NCBI RefSeq assembly: GCF_002277955.1
Contig: NZ_CP018477.1
Location: forward strand, 4,485,206 to 4,549,205
DNA: 64,000 nucleotides
From: Thermogutta terrifontis
Lineage (GTDB): Bacteria > Planctomycetota > Planctomycetia > Pirellulales > Thermoguttaceae
Direction of reading: 5' to 3'
In this document: positions 1 to 9,168 of the stretch, one piece after another
Numbering within the stretch: the first letter of the stretch is position 1
Layout: each line of letters begins with the position of its first letter
Position numbers and translations under genes: made by a program
Notes under the pieces: generated by a model
Databases searched by the model: none
Told to the model about the DNA's origin: nothing
The model's input: only the letters and a program-made list of their open reading frames with translations

Positions 1-360
1 TTCCAGCAGATCAAAAGCATCTCCATTGACTATGCGGTGATGGAAAAGGCAAACAATGTTGTCGTGATCGAGGCGACGTTTCGCTGGGATGACGTTGGTG
101 GTTGGCGGGCACTGGAGCGGCTGCTGACCGTGGATGAGAGAGGTAACGTCGCTGATGCCCCGCGGGTGATCTTTTGGGATGCAGATGGCACGATCGTTCA
201 CAGTCGCCGGGATGACCATCTTATCGCCACGCTGGGGGTCAAAGACCTGGTTGTTGTGGTCACTCCGGACGTCACACTTGTGGCTGACAAAAATCGCGAG
301 GAAGATGTTCGCAATCTTCTGAAGGAGCTGGAACGGCGGGGATGGCGGGAGTATTTGTAA
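1..360 (+). CDS. mannose-1-phosphate guanylyltransferase, C-terminal part
   Basis: The reading frame is open from base 1, so the start lies left of the window and only about 119 C-terminal residues are present. The family makes GDP-mannose from mannose-1-phosphate and GTP for glycan synthesis in the cytoplasm. Visible family features are the SIDYAVMEKA stretch, the FRWDDVGGW motif typical of the ManC/RfbM end of the nucleotidyltransferase domain, and the repetitive beta-strand tail (VIFWDADGTIVHS, LIATLGVKDLVVVVTPDVTLV). There is no C-terminal phosphomannose isomerase domain, so this is the short single-function form. scpA follows 68 bp downstream on the same strand, with no sign of a shared function. 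Confidence 0.88.
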   Translation, partial: FQQIKSISIDYAVMEKANNVVVIEATFRWDDVGGWRALERLLTVDERGNVADAPRVIFWDADGTIVHSRRDDHLIATLGVKDLVVVVTPDVTLVADKNREEDVRNLLKELERRGWREYL

Positions 361-428
361 TGCATCGCGGCAAAGGATTTTAGAACGTGTGGGGTATGCC
401 CGGGCCCATGGCCGAAAGGTGAACCAGA

Positions 429-1262
429 ATGGCGGGTGGAACGACAGAATTCCGCGTCAATCTGGACGTCTTCCGCGGCCCGCTCGATGTTCTCCTCTAC
501 CTCATTCGCAAACACGAGCTGGCCATCACGGAGATTTCGGTTTCAGAAATCGCGGAACAGTTCCTGCAGTTTGTGGAATCAGCCCAGCCGCTGGATGTTG
601 ACACGGCAGCCGACTATCTGGCCATGGCAAGCTGGCTGGTGGAGCTCAAATCTTATGAACTGTTACCGCACGGGGAGGAGATGCCAGAGGAATTTGTCTC
701 CGAACCGCGTGAAGAATTGGTCCGGCGGCTTCTGGAGTACAAGCGCTACCGGGATCTGGCGTATCTGCTTGAGGAGCGTGCCAAAGAATGGCAAACGCGT
801 CTCCGGCGTCTGAGCGATGACCTCGGGGAGAGCCCGATTCAGCCCGCGGATGAACCGCTGCAAGAAGTCCACCTGTGGGACCTGGTCCAGGCTTTTTTGA
901 GGGTCCTCCAGGAAAGCGAGGTCCAGGCAGGAACGACGCTCGTCTATGATGACACCCCCATCCAGGTCTTCATGGAGCGTATCTATCGGCGGTTGCTCGA
1001 TTGCCAACAACTCGCGTTTCGCGAACTCTTCTTGCCCGGGATGCACAAATCCACGCTGGTTGGGATCTTCATGGCGGTGCTGGAGTTGGTACGATTCGGC
1101 TTTATTCGTGTCCACCAAGAAGAACTCTTTGGCGAGATTCTCCTCTCTCTCCGCGAGGACCGCCCCCCGTATCACCCCTGGGAACCGCCTCCGGCAACCG
1201 AAGAAGGGGAGATGGCCAACGGCACGACCACTGGGCAAGCCTCTTCCCAAAGCGGACAATAG
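429..1262 (+). CDS. scpA: segregation and condensation protein A (ScpA)
   Basis: 277 residues, a normal length for ScpA, the kleisin subunit that bridges SMC heads in bacterial condensin and helps separate chromosomes. The N-terminus has the family signature FRGPLDVLLYLIRKHELAITEISVSEIAEQF (about residues 15-45), followed by the DTAADYLAMASWLVELKSYELLP helix and a C-terminal winged-helix region (STLVGIFMAVLELVRFGFIRVHQ). An AAGGTG box precedes the ATG. The C-terminal 35 residues are Pro/Gly/Thr rich and probably disordered. No scpB or smc gene is in the window. The call rests on the strong N-terminal signature. Confidence 0.93.
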   Translation: MAGGTTEFRVNLDVFRGPLDVLLYLIRKHELAITEISVSEIAEQFLQFVESAQPLDVDTAADYLAMASWLVELKSYELLPHGEEMPEEFVSEPREELVRRLLEYKRYRDLAYLLEERAKEWQTRLRRLSDDLGESPIQPADEPLQEVHLWDLVQAFLRVLQESEVQAGTTLVYDDTPIQVFMERIYRRLLDCQQLAFRELFLPGMHKSTLVGIFMAVLELVRFGFIRVHQEELFGEILLSLREDRPPYHPWEPPPATEEGEMANGTTTGQASSQSGQ

Positions 1263-1348
1263 ACGTTTCCATGAAGTTGGCTGGGGCTTACCGGGCTTAT
1301 AGTGACGCTCTTTGGAACAAGGGCGGAAATCACCCACCTGGAGACGTG

Positions 1349-2296
1349 ATGGTCCCTTCGGAAAAGCGTGCCGCGGTGAGTTCGGAAAATCGCAAATCAC
1401 AAAATCATGATGAGCGGTGTTTGGGAGCTTCCGGCGAAGAGGCCCTGAAGTCGGTCCTGCTAGAAGATCTGCCGATCAAGAGGCTCTCGCACAAAAACAT
1501 CACCATCGAGGGGTATTCCCGGGCCGCCTTTCAGACCTACTGGCGGATCCCGGAGTTCCGGCTCGGTTTTGATCTGGGGGGCCAACCGTGGGCATTCATG
1601 GGGACGCCCTCATGGTTTGTGTCACACACCCATATCGATCATGTGGTGGCCCTTCCGGCGTATGTTTCGCGGCGGCGGATGATGAAGATGGAACCGCCCA
1701 CTATTTACCTGCCGGAACAGGCCGTCCCGCTCGTGGAAAGGCTCCTTCACATCATCGCGCGGCTGGATCGGGGACGCCTTCCCTGCCAGCTTGTGCCGAC
1801 AGCGCCTGGCCAGGAAGTCGAGCTCTCCCGAGAACTCGTCGTCACAACGGTTCCCACCCAGCACACCGTCCCCTCGCTGGGATTCATCGTTTGGGAACGA
1901 CGGAAAAAACTGAAACCGGAGTTCCATGGGCTGCCCGGCGAGAAAATCCGGGATCTGCGTCTCAGTGGCGTGGAGGTCACCAACGAAATCCGTCTGCCGC
2001 GGGTCGCCTATCTCGGCGACACACGGGTGGACGTCCTGGACGAGTACCCCGACCTGTACCGGGCAGAAGTGCTCATCATGGAGGTTACTTTTCTTTCGCC
2101 CCATCACCGTGGGGAAAAGATTCGGAAATTTGGGCATGTGCATATTGACGACCTGGTCGCCCGGCGAGACCGCTTTCAGAACGAGCTGATCATCGCCTCC
2201 CATTTCAGCATCCGCTACACGCCGCGATTGATTGAGAAGCTCGCCCGAAAGGCAATTCCAGATATGCTGGGCGGGCGACTCCAATTATGGCTGTAA
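1349..2296 (+). CDS. MBL-fold metallohydrolase, RNase Z-like
   Basis: About 315 residues. The metallo-beta-lactamase zinc motif SHTHIDH is clear, followed by later metal-ligand regions (VPTQHTVPS, YLGDTRVDVLDEYP, IIASHFSIRY). The overall order resembles RNase Z/ElaC and related phosphodiesterases rather than antibiotic-degrading lactamases. I chose the ATG at 1349 because a GGAG box sits 5 bases upstream; an in-frame ATG at 1271 would add 26 residues without similarity. Substrate is unknown: tRNA 3'-end processing is possible, but homologs annotated only as MBL-fold hydrolases are equally likely. It follows scpA by 86 bp. Confidence 0.8.
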   Translation: MVPSEKRAAVSSENRKSQNHDERCLGASGEEALKSVLLEDLPIKRLSHKNITIEGYSRAAFQTYWRIPEFRLGFDLGGQPWAFMGTPSWFVSHTHIDHVVALPAYVSRRRMMKMEPPTIYLPEQAVPLVERLLHIIARLDRGRLPCQLVPTAPGQEVELSRELVVTTVPTQHTVPSLGFIVWERRKKLKPEFHGLPGEKIRDLRLSGVEVTNEIRLPRVAYLGDTRVDVLDEYPDLYRAEVLIMEVTFLSPHHRGEKIRKFGHVHIDDLVARRDRFQNELIIASHFSIRYTPRLIEKLARKAIPDMLGGRLQLWL

Positions 2297-2829
2297 CCTT
2301 GGCCGCCATTTGGCGGGCAGCTTTGTGCCATATGTCGGGGTGGCTGACCCATCCCCACTTTTTGGAAGGATCTGTCGGAATCTGAAGCCATTGCCCGCGG
2401 TAAGGGGCATTCATGAATTGCGTCTACCGTGCAATCAGCGGTATACAGACCTGATAAGCACGTCCCTCCGAGAATTTTTTCGGAGGGGCACGCTCGTCGT
2501 GCCCGACGCAAGGAACGTAGCACAGCGGACCCGACGAGCGGGTCCATCCGACCATTGCCCGCGGTAGGGGCAATTCATGAATTGCCCCTACCAAACATCA
2601 AAAACTTGGCTCTGCCAAAATGCGGATGGATTAGGCCGCTCATCCAGCGGCCACGCGGCGGGTGGCTTCTGCCCCGTCCGAAAGGGCCAGCCTCCTGCGG
2701 AATAAGATCTCTCTCGGCGGTGATCGCCAGCGGGTATAATGGGCCGATATGCTAGCCACCGGCCCTGTGTTCCCATTCCGCTGGGCGCAGCAAATTCTGG
2801 CGGAGAGCGAAACCACCATAACGAGGGGG
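2297..2829. repeat. spacer with hairpin and palindrome repeats
   Basis: This 533-bp spacer has no convincing gene. It contains a hairpin-type pair near 2446-2510 (a degraded CCTGATAAGCACGTCC copy and a GGGCACG-type copy), a GGACCCG-ACGAG-CGGGTCC hairpin near 2527, and a 28-bp perfect palindrome at 2564-2591 (half site GTAGGGGCAATTCA). A partial copy of that palindrome lies near 2400. The remainder up to the response regulator shows nothing I can name. Confidence 0.75.
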
Positions 2830-3291
2830 ATGATGAGTCAAAAGAGTAAGATTCTCATAGCGGACGACCACCCCACCAACGTGGAGCTTTTGGAAGCGTA
2901 TCTGTCCCAGTGCGACTGCGACATTTACGTCGCCAGCGATGGACTGCAAACCCTGGAGCTTGCCCGCAAAGTCCATCCCGACGTCATCCTCCTCGACATC
3001 ATGATGCCCAAAATGAGCGGGTTTGAGGTTTGTCAGCGGCTGAAAAGCGACCCCGCCACCAAAGACATCATGATTCTGATGGTGACAGCTCTCAATGAGT
3101 TGGGCGATATCGAGCGGGCCGTGGCGGCGGGATGCGATGATTTTCTCAGTAAACCCATCCATAAGCCAGAATTACTCAAACGTGTCGAAAACATGCTCAA
3201 GCTCCGTCATGTGACGGATGAGCTGGAGCGGCTTCGCGCGTACATCGACGCGATGGAACAGAGACGGCAGACCGGCCCCACCACCACCTAA
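2830..3291 (+). CDS. response regulator receiver protein (CheY-like)
   Basis: About 153 residues: one receiver domain (residues about 5-125) plus a short helical tail. The acidic pocket is visible as ILIADDHP, the phospho-acceptor Asp lies in VILLDIMMPKMSG, the conserved Thr/Ser in MVTALN, and the Lys in FLSKPI. There is no DNA-binding or enzymatic output domain, so it likely signals by protein interaction. The tail ELERLRAYIDAMEQ may form a coiled coil. Two tandem ATGs (2830 and 2833) follow a GAGG box; the second has the better spacing. No histidine kinase is adjacent. Confidence 0.9.
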   Translation: MMSQKSKILIADDHPTNVELLEAYLSQCDCDIYVASDGLQTLELARKVHPDVILLDIMMPKMSGFEVCQRLKSDPATKDIMILMVTALNELGDIERAVAAGCDDFLSKPIHKPELLKRVENMLKLRHVTDELERLRAYIDAMEQRRQTGPTTT

Positions 3292-3369
3292 GCTCGGAAC
3301 TCTATCTTGGGTTCGCTTATACCTTTACACTTCATGGCAGAATAACGATCCGGAAAAACACCAAATACG

Positions 3370-4965
3370 ATGAGCGTTCGCACGAGATTTGCCCCCAGTC
3401 CGACGGGTTACCTCCACATTGGCGGTGTTCGCACGGCCCTCTTCTGCTGGCTGTTCGCCCGCCGTCATGGAGGACAGTTCATCCTGCGGATTGACGACAC
3501 GGATCAGCAGCGGAATGTTGAAGAAGCCCTCCAGCCGATCCTGGATGGTTTGCGGTGGCTGGGGATCGATTGGGATGAAGGGCCGGAAGTTGGTGGGCCG
3601 CATGCCCCCTACTTCCAATCGCAACGGTTGCCCATCTATCAGGAGGCTGTCCGTCGCCTGCTGAAAAGCGGTCACGCATACTGGGACTTTGCGACGCCGG
3701 AGGAAATTCAAGCGGAGCGGGAAGCCGCGCAGGCAGAAAAACGGCCGTTCGTATACAGCCGCCGCTTTATGGCGGAAACGGAAGCAGATGCCGCACGATT
3801 CCGGGCCCAGGGTCGTCAGGGCGTCGTGCGACTGAAAATGCCCCGCGAGGGGAAGCTCGTGATTAACGATCTCATTCGCGGGCCGGTGGAATTCGAGTGG
3901 TCCCAGGAACAGGACCATGTCATCCAGCGATCCGACGGGACGGTGCTCTACCACCTGGCGAGCGCCGTGGATGACCACGAGTTTGGTATCACACACGTCA
4001 TTCGAGCGGAGGAGCACCTGTCGAACACTCCTCGGCAGGTCTTCATCCTCCAGTCACTGGGCTATGAAGCGCCCCAATTTGCCCATCTCCCAGTTGTGGC
4101 CGAGCCAGGAAGCAAGGTCAAGCTCAGCAAACGGAAACTCGACAAGTACCTGAAAAACCGGGACTTTGCCGAGCTCATGGAACTCGGCCAAAAGATCGCC
4201 CAAAAGATTGGACACGCAGCCTCCAGCGAACTTTTCAATCCGGTCATTGTCGACTTTTATAAGGTGGTCGGTTTTCTGCCGGATGCGATCGTGAACTATC
4301 TGGCCCTGCTGGGGTGGTCACTGGATGATAAGACCGAGCATTTCACACGGGAGGAACTGGTGCGGGTGTTCTCCCTGGATCGCGTGAACAAAGCCCCCGC
4401 CAGCTTTGATCCCAAGAAATTGCTGGCCTTCCAGCAGCGGCACATGCGGGAAGTGCCGATTTCGCAGAAAGTGGAGATGGTCATCCCGTATCTTCGGCGG
4501 GCGGGGTGGATCCCCGGGGAAGTCAGCGCGGATTTGCGAGGAAAAATCGCCAGGGTTGTGGAAGCGGCAGGCGATCGGCTGCGCGTGGCGGGAGAGATTC
4601 TGAACTATCCCGAGTTTTTTGTCGCCGATGAAGACCTCCCCTACGACGAAAAAGATGTCGCCAAGCGGCTTCAACAGCCGGGGGTGGCAGAAATCCTCCA
4701 GCGCTTGGAAGGAGTGTTGCGAGAGGCGGAACCTTTCACCGCAAGTCATCTGGAAACGCTCATCCATCAGTGGACAGAAAGGGAGCAACTCAGCCTGGGC
4801 CAGGTGGTGCATCCGTTGCGGGTGGCGGTCACCGGGCGGAGTGTCGGCTTCGGTTTGTTCGACACGCTCGCCATTTTGGGACGCGACACCGTGTGCCGAC
4901 GACTGCAACTGGCCCGCGAGAAATTTGCCGCTTCGGCGGCTAAGCCGGCTCCCGAAAGCGCATAA
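3370..4965 (+). CDS. gltX: glutamate--tRNA ligase
   Basis: 531 residues, class I aminoacyl-tRNA synthetase charging tRNA-Glu (or acting non-discriminatingly on tRNA-Gln). The HIGH-type motif is PTGYLHIGG (residues 11-19) and the KMSKS-type motif is KLSKR (residues 251-255). The bacterial anticodon-binding domain follows. The last 40 residues ([20 protein letters not shown]) match the usual C-terminus. It lies just upstream of glnS on the same strand, with a 64-bp gap. Because a separate glutaminyl-tRNA synthetase is present, a discriminating enzyme is plausible, which is inference. Confidence 0.95.
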   Translation: MSVRTRFAPSPTGYLHIGGVRTALFCWLFARRHGGQFILRIDDTDQQRNVEEALQPILDGLRWLGIDWDEGPEVGGPHAPYFQSQRLPIYQEAVRRLLKSGHAYWDFATPEEIQAEREAAQAEKRPFVYSRRFMAETEADAARFRAQGRQGVVRLKMPREGKLVINDLIRGPVEFEWSQEQDHVIQRSDGTVLYHLASAVDDHEFGITHVIRAEEHLSNTPRQVFILQSLGYEAPQFAHLPVVAEPGSKVKLSKRKLDKYLKNRDFAELMELGQKIAQKIGHAASSELFNPVIVDFYKVVGFLPDAIVNYLALLGWSLDDKTEHFTREELVRVFSLDRVNKAPASFDPKKLLAFQQRHMREVPISQKVEMVIPYLRRAGWIPGEVSADLRGKIARVVEAAGDRLRVAGEILNYPEFFVADEDLPYDEKDVAKRLQQPGVAEILQRLEGVLREAEPFTASHLETLIHQWTEREQLSLGQVVHPLRVAVTGRSVGFGLFDTLAILGRDTVCRRLQLAREKFAASAAKPAPESA

Positions 4966-5029
4966 CGTTCCATTGAGAATACACGGCCATGGCCGATAGA
5001 ATTCCCAGGGCAAGTTGAGGATATGTGTC

Positions 5030-6808
5030 ATGACTGACGGCGGGAACATTACTCCGGAAAAGAAGATTCAGTCTGAAGCACAGCCCACCGGGACCCCCTC
5101 GGGTTGTGACTCTTGCGAGGGGACAGACTTTATTCGGGAAGCGATCATTGAAGACCTCAAGAGCGGACGTTTCGACCACGTCCATACACGATTCCCCCCC
5201 GAACCGAACGGGTATCTTCACATCGGACACGCCAAATCAATCTGTCTCAACTTCGGTATTGCCCAGGAGTTCGGGGGAAAGTGCAACCTCCGCTTCGACG
5301 ATACCAACCCCACCAAGGAAGATACTGAATACGTGGAGGCCATCAAGGAAGATATCCGCTGGCTGGGGTTCGATTGGGAGGACCGCTGTTATTACGCCTC
5401 GGATTATTTTGAACAGCTCTACCAATGGGCAGAGGAACTCATCAAGAAAGGCAAGGCCTACGTCTGCGATCTTTCGCCGGACGAAATCCGCGAATATCGT
5501 GGGACCCTGACCGAACCGGGACGGGAAAGTCCCTATCGGAACCGCTCCGTGGAGGAAAATCTTGACCTTTTCCGCAGAATGCGGGCAGGGGAATTTCCCG
5601 AGGGATCGCGGACCCTGCGCGCCAAGATCGACATGGCTCATCCCAACGTGCTCATGCGTGACCCGGTTATGTACCGCATTATCCACGCGCCGCATCACCG
5701 AACGGGCAACAAGTGGTGCATTTATCCCACATACGATTGGGCCCATGGTCAGTCTGACTCGATCGAGGGGATCACGCATTCGATCTGCACGCTGGAATTC
5801 GAAGTGCATCGGCCGTTGTATGAATGGTTCATCAAAGAGCTGGGGATTTATGCTCCGCGACAGATCGAATTTGCCCGACTTAATCTGACCTACACGGTCA
5901 TGAGTAAACGTCGGCTGCTGCAGCTCGTGCAGGAAGGTTATGTGCGGGGCTGGGATGATCCACGAATGCCGACCATCCGCGGACTCCGCCGACGGGGTTA
6001 CACGCCCGAGGCCATCCGTGATTTCTGTCAGCGGATCGGCGTTTCCAAGTACGACGGCGTCGTGGATATCGCGCTTCTGGAACACTGCATCCGGGAAGAC
6101 CTGAACAAACGGGCTCCCCGCGTCATGGCGGTCCTTCGGCCGATCAAACTCGTCATCGACAACTATCCCGACGGCCAGACAGAGTATCTGGAAGCCGTGA
6201 ACAATCCCGAAGATCCCTCGATGGGCACGCGACAGGTGCCCTTTTCGAAGGTGCTGTACATTGAAGAGGATGATTTCCGGGAAGTGCCACCACCGAAGTA
6301 TTATCGCCTTTCACCGGGCCGGGAAGTCCGATTGCGGTGGGGATACTTCGTCAAATGCACGGGCGTGGTCAAAGACCCTCAAACCGGCCGCATCCTGGAA
6401 GTGCACTGCACCTATGACCCCGCCACCAAAGGCGGAAATGCCCCCGACGGACGAAAGGTGAAAGCCACCATCCACTGGGTGTCGGCCGCGCATTGCGTGG
6501 AAGCCGAAGTCCGGCTGTACGACTACCTGTTCACCAAGCCAGACCCGGACGACGTGCCCGAAGGGATGGATTGGCGGGCCAACATCAACCCAAACTCTCT
6601 GGAGGTGATTCCCAACGCCAAGATCGAGCCCAGTGTCCAGGGGGCCCCGGCAGGCACGCGCTACCAGTTTGAACGTCTGGGATACTTCTGCGTGGATCCT
6701 GATTCCACGCCGGAAAAACTCGTTTTCAATCGCACGGTGACGCTCAAAGACGAGTGGGCGAAAATTCAAAAGAAGCTGGAAAACCAGCAAACCGCCGGAG
6801 CAGCGTGA
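5030..6808 (+). CDS. glnS: glutamine--tRNA ligase
   Basis: 592 residues; catalyses direct charging of tRNA-Gln. The class I motif [11 protein letters not shown] (57-67) and the MSKRR motif ([14 protein letters not shown]) are present, as is the [18 protein letters not shown] segment typical of GlnRS over GluRS. The C-terminal anticodon-binding beta-barrels follow and end near [17 protein letters not shown] 5030 is preferred because GAGG lies 9 bases upstream; a TTG at 5015 would overlap that box. Bacterial GlnRS genes are widely seen as descended from a eukaryotic-type enzyme, and having one means the Gat amidotransferase route is not needed for Gln-tRNA. Confidence 0.95.
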   Translation: MTDGGNITPEKKIQSEAQPTGTPSGCDSCEGTDFIREAIIEDLKSGRFDHVHTRFPPEPNGYLHIGHAKSICLNFGIAQEFGGKCNLRFDDTNPTKEDTEYVEAIKEDIRWLGFDWEDRCYYASDYFEQLYQWAEELIKKGKAYVCDLSPDEIREYRGTLTEPGRESPYRNRSVEENLDLFRRMRAGEFPEGSRTLRAKIDMAHPNVLMRDPVMYRIIHAPHHRTGNKWCIYPTYDWAHGQSDSIEGITHSICTLEFEVHRPLYEWFIKELGIYAPRQIEFARLNLTYTVMSKRRLLQLVQEGYVRGWDDPRMPTIRGLRRRGYTPEAIRDFCQRIGVSKYDGVVDIALLEHCIREDLNKRAPRVMAVLRPIKLVIDNYPDGQTEYLEAVNNPEDPSMGTRQVPFSKVLYIEEDDFREVPPPKYYRLSPGREVRLRWGYFVKCTGVVKDPQTGRILEVHCTYDPATKGGNAPDGRKVKATIHWVSAAHCVEAEVRLYDYLFTKPDPDDVPEGMDWRANINPNSLEVIPNAKIEPSVQGAPAGTRYQFERLGYFCVDPDSTPEKLVFNRTVTLKDEWAKIQKKLENQQTAGAA

Positions 6809-7221
6809 AGCCGCTTCACGGAAGAATTATTCGGCTGGATGCAAAACCAGTGCCGGTCAGCGGGGTCAGGCGGGCACGACAGGCGTGTCCTTCCAGCCTC
6901 CGGGAGCACCCGCATGTGAGGTCCATGATTTAAAGCTGGATGCTCCACTTGATCGATGGGGCTACGTCTGCGCTGTCCAATCCCTGTTTAAATTCAGGGC
7001 AGTTCACGAATTGCCCTTATGAGCCGTTGAGTTTTTTCTAAAAATCCTCAGAAAGAGGGGGATGGGGCGGAATGAGGTGATGGCGACAAATGGCGGACCG
7101 ACGTTTATGATTAAAGAAAGGCGAAACCTAACGGGAGGCTGTGCGTAACCGAAAGAAAGAGCCACAACCAGACCGCTCCGAATTAACGCGTGCAAAAGTG
7201 TTTTATTCAAGATAGAACCTG
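6809..7221. repeat. spacer with one diverged palindrome
   Basis: No gene is supported in these 413 bases. At about 6997-7020 there is a diverged copy of the GGGCAATTCATGAATTGCCC palindrome family (CAGGGCAGTTCACGAATTGCC). The rest shows nothing specific. Confidence 0.6.
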
Positions 7222-7707
7222 ATGAGTGACTTCGAGAAACGATTGCAACAGGCGATCGAGCGAGGCCGTCGTCGGCGGGACATGCAGGCGGAGGCGGAAG
7301 CCCGCCGGGCCATGACGGAACAGGAACTCCGTTCTCGGCACAGCGAACTCCGACTCCAACTGACCGACTACATCGAACAGTGCCTCCGCAAACTTCAGGA
7401 GCACTTTCCGGGATTTCAGTATGAGACTGTGATCTCCGAACGGGGTTGGGGGGCCGCTCTCAGCCGTGACGACATCGATCGCCGCGGTCAGCCACCGCAG
7501 CGACGCTACAGCCGAATCGAGCTGGTGGTGCGACCGCTTTCGGAGTACTTCGTGCTCGATCTGGCCGGAAAAGCCACGATCCGCGACAAGGAGCTCTTCA
7601 ACCGCAGTTTCTATCAACCGCTCAACGAAGCGGATCTCGAAACTTTCAAGGAAATCATTGACAAGTGGGTTCTGGAATTTGCGGAAGCGTACGCCGCTCG
7701 TTCCTGA
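7222..7707 (+). CDS. conserved hypothetical protein
   Basis: 161 residues, soluble, no signal peptide. The first 60 residues are strongly charged and helical (EKRLQQAIERGRRRRDMQAEAEARRAM), likely a coiled coil. The rest is a mixed alpha/beta domain with RYSRIELVVRPLSEYFVLDLAGKATIRDKELFNRSFYQ. I do not recognise a catalytic motif. The acidic start, absence of overlapping better genes, and well-behaved codon use support a real protein. It converges with the small membrane protein gene at 7744. Function unknown. Confidence 0.7.
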   Translation: MSDFEKRLQQAIERGRRRRDMQAEAEARRAMTEQELRSRHSELRLQLTDYIEQCLRKLQEHFPGFQYETVISERGWGAALSRDDIDRRGQPPQRRYSRIELVVRPLSEYFVLDLAGKATIRDKELFNRSFYQPLNEADLETFKEIIDKWVLEFAEAYAARS

Positions 7708-7743
7708 AATCACAGCAGATTTCGTCCGCTTCTTTCTGCGGAC

Positions 7744-7947
7744 TCAATGTCTGAATTCATCACTCTTCAGGGGCTTGCCCAGGAGGACGGCCAGCACATC
7801 GCCGAGGCTGCTCGGCCCAATTCCGAGACACATGGCCAGGCCAAAGCCGGCCACGAAATTCGCCAGACCGGTGATCATGAAAAACAGCGCCATGCCGATG
7901 TTGGCTCCCCTGCGTTTGGGGCGGTTCTTGCCCGCCGAGGCCGTCAC
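7744..7947 (-). CDS. small membrane protein, hypothetical
   Basis: 67 residues with one long hydrophobic stretch that may form one or two membrane helices (IGMALFFMITGLANFVAGFGLAMCLGIG) after a basic N-terminus (GKNRPKRRG), which suggests the N-terminus stays inside. Its start codon overlaps the stop of the upstream aldolase-like gene as ATGA, the usual sign of translational coupling, so the two are probably co-expressed. Function unknown. The small size and lack of recognised family leave some doubt. Confidence 0.6.
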   Translation of the reverse strand: MTASAGKNRPKRRGANIGMALFFMITGLANFVAGFGLAMCLGIGPSSLGDVLAVLLGKPLKSDEFRH

Positions 7948-8933
7948 GACTCGGCCGTCACGCGGTCATAAAACTCCACGTACTTGTTGCGGTCTTCTGG
8001 ATTTTTCCTGGCTTCAATAGCCGCCCGGGGATGCAGGTTCAACTGGCCGGTGATGTTGTACTGCACGTACGGGCCCCATTCCACTTCCGCGCGGAGCGGC
8101 TCAATCCAATCCTGGAGGAACTGATAAATCGGCCGAATGCGGAACTTGGGGTTACGGAGGAAGCCGATCAAAAGCTCCATCGGGCAATTGCCGGCCCCAC
8201 GTCCCAGTCCGCCCATGGAGGCATCCACCCGGTTCGCACCGTGAATGATGGCCTCAATCGTGTTGGCGAAGGCTAATTGCTGGTTATTGTGTGCGTGGAT
8301 ACCCACCTCTTTCCCACGCTCCTTGGCGTAACCGAGATATTTTTTGACGAGACGTTCAATCTGCTCCGTGTAAAGGGCCCCGAAGCTATCCACCACCACG
8401 ACAACCTGAGCCGGGGTTTCCGCGACCAACTCCAGACACTGCTCGATTTCCACCTCCGTGGCCTGGGAGACTGCCATCAGGTTCGCCGAGGTCTCATAAC
8501 CCTTTTCATGGGCGGCCTTGATCATTTCGCAGGCTTCGACGGTCTGATGGACATAAAACGCCACGCGAATCATGTCGAAAACGCTGCGATCCTTAGGAAG
8601 GAGATCGGTTTTCCAGTCCGATTTGCCCGCATCCATCATTGCCGCCAGCTTGAGGGATGTGGGATTATCACCCACCACCCGGCGAACATCGTCCTCATCG
8701 CAGAATTTCCAGGTACCAAAGCGGTCCCGCTGAAAGACCCGCTTCGACGCCTTGTACCCGATCTCCATGTAGTCGATGCCGGCCTCCACACAGGTATGGT
8801 ACAGGGCTTTCACGAAATCGTCCGAGAAATGATGGTCGTTGACCAAGCCACCGTCGCGGACCGTGCAATCGAGCACTTTCAATTCCGGCCGGTACGTGAT
8901 CCACGGAGCAATGTCTTTCGGATCGGGCGTCAT
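7944..8933 (-). CDS. HMG-CoA lyase-like / DRE-TIM aldolase family enzyme
   Basis: About 329 residues forming a TIM-barrel of the HMGL-like/DRE-TIM family. The start of the barrel reads VLDCTVRDGG, corresponding to the metal-binding DxxxRDG motif. The metal-binding histidines appear in GIHAHNNQQLA, and the Gly-rich loop is MGGLGRGAGNCPMELL. This family includes 4-hydroxy-2-oxovalerate aldolase, HMG-CoA lyase and isopropylmalate synthases; the sequence looks closest to the oxovalerate-aldolase-like group, but no aldehyde dehydrogenase partner is adjacent, so the substrate is open. I set the start at MTPDPKD; 20 more in-frame residues upstream look non-coding. Coupled to the small membrane protein downstream. 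Confidence 0.8.
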   Translation of the reverse strand: MTPDPKDIAPWITYRPELKVLDCTVRDGGLVNDHHFSDDFVKALYHTCVEAGIDYMEIGYKASKRVFQRDRFGTWKFCDEDDVRRVVGDNPTSLKLAAMMDAGKSDWKTDLLPKDRSVFDMIRVAFYVHQTVEACEMIKAAHEKGYETSANLMAVSQATEVEIEQCLELVAETPAQVVVVVDSFGALYTEQIERLVKKYLGYAKERGKEVGIHAHNNQQLAFANTIEAIIHGANRVDASMGGLGRGAGNCPMELLIGFLRNPKFRIRPIYQFLQDWIEPLRAEVEWGPYVQYNITGQLNLHPRAAIEARKNPEDRNKYVEFYDRVTAES

Positions 8934-9168
8934 ACGGAGTTCTCCCACAAATGCCTCAAGGAAGCCACGAGAATTACCTACTTCGCCCCGCACTTACCTA
9001 ATTCGCGCGTTAAGCTGGGCATTTCCAGAAAACTATATCTTACGACTGTCGATGCGCTGCCACCGAAAGCGAAAACCTCACCACCCCGCTCCCGGGAGGG
9101 ATTTTGAGACCGCTCAGGCGAGGGACACGGAACTGGTCACGGTGGTTGATTCTGTCGCTAGGGAACTT

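Noticed and set aside
1001-1348. Longer start for the MBL-fold protein
   Set aside because: The region overlaps the end of scpA in another frame and lacks a ribosome-binding site; the GGAG box at 1340-1343 fits ATG 1349.
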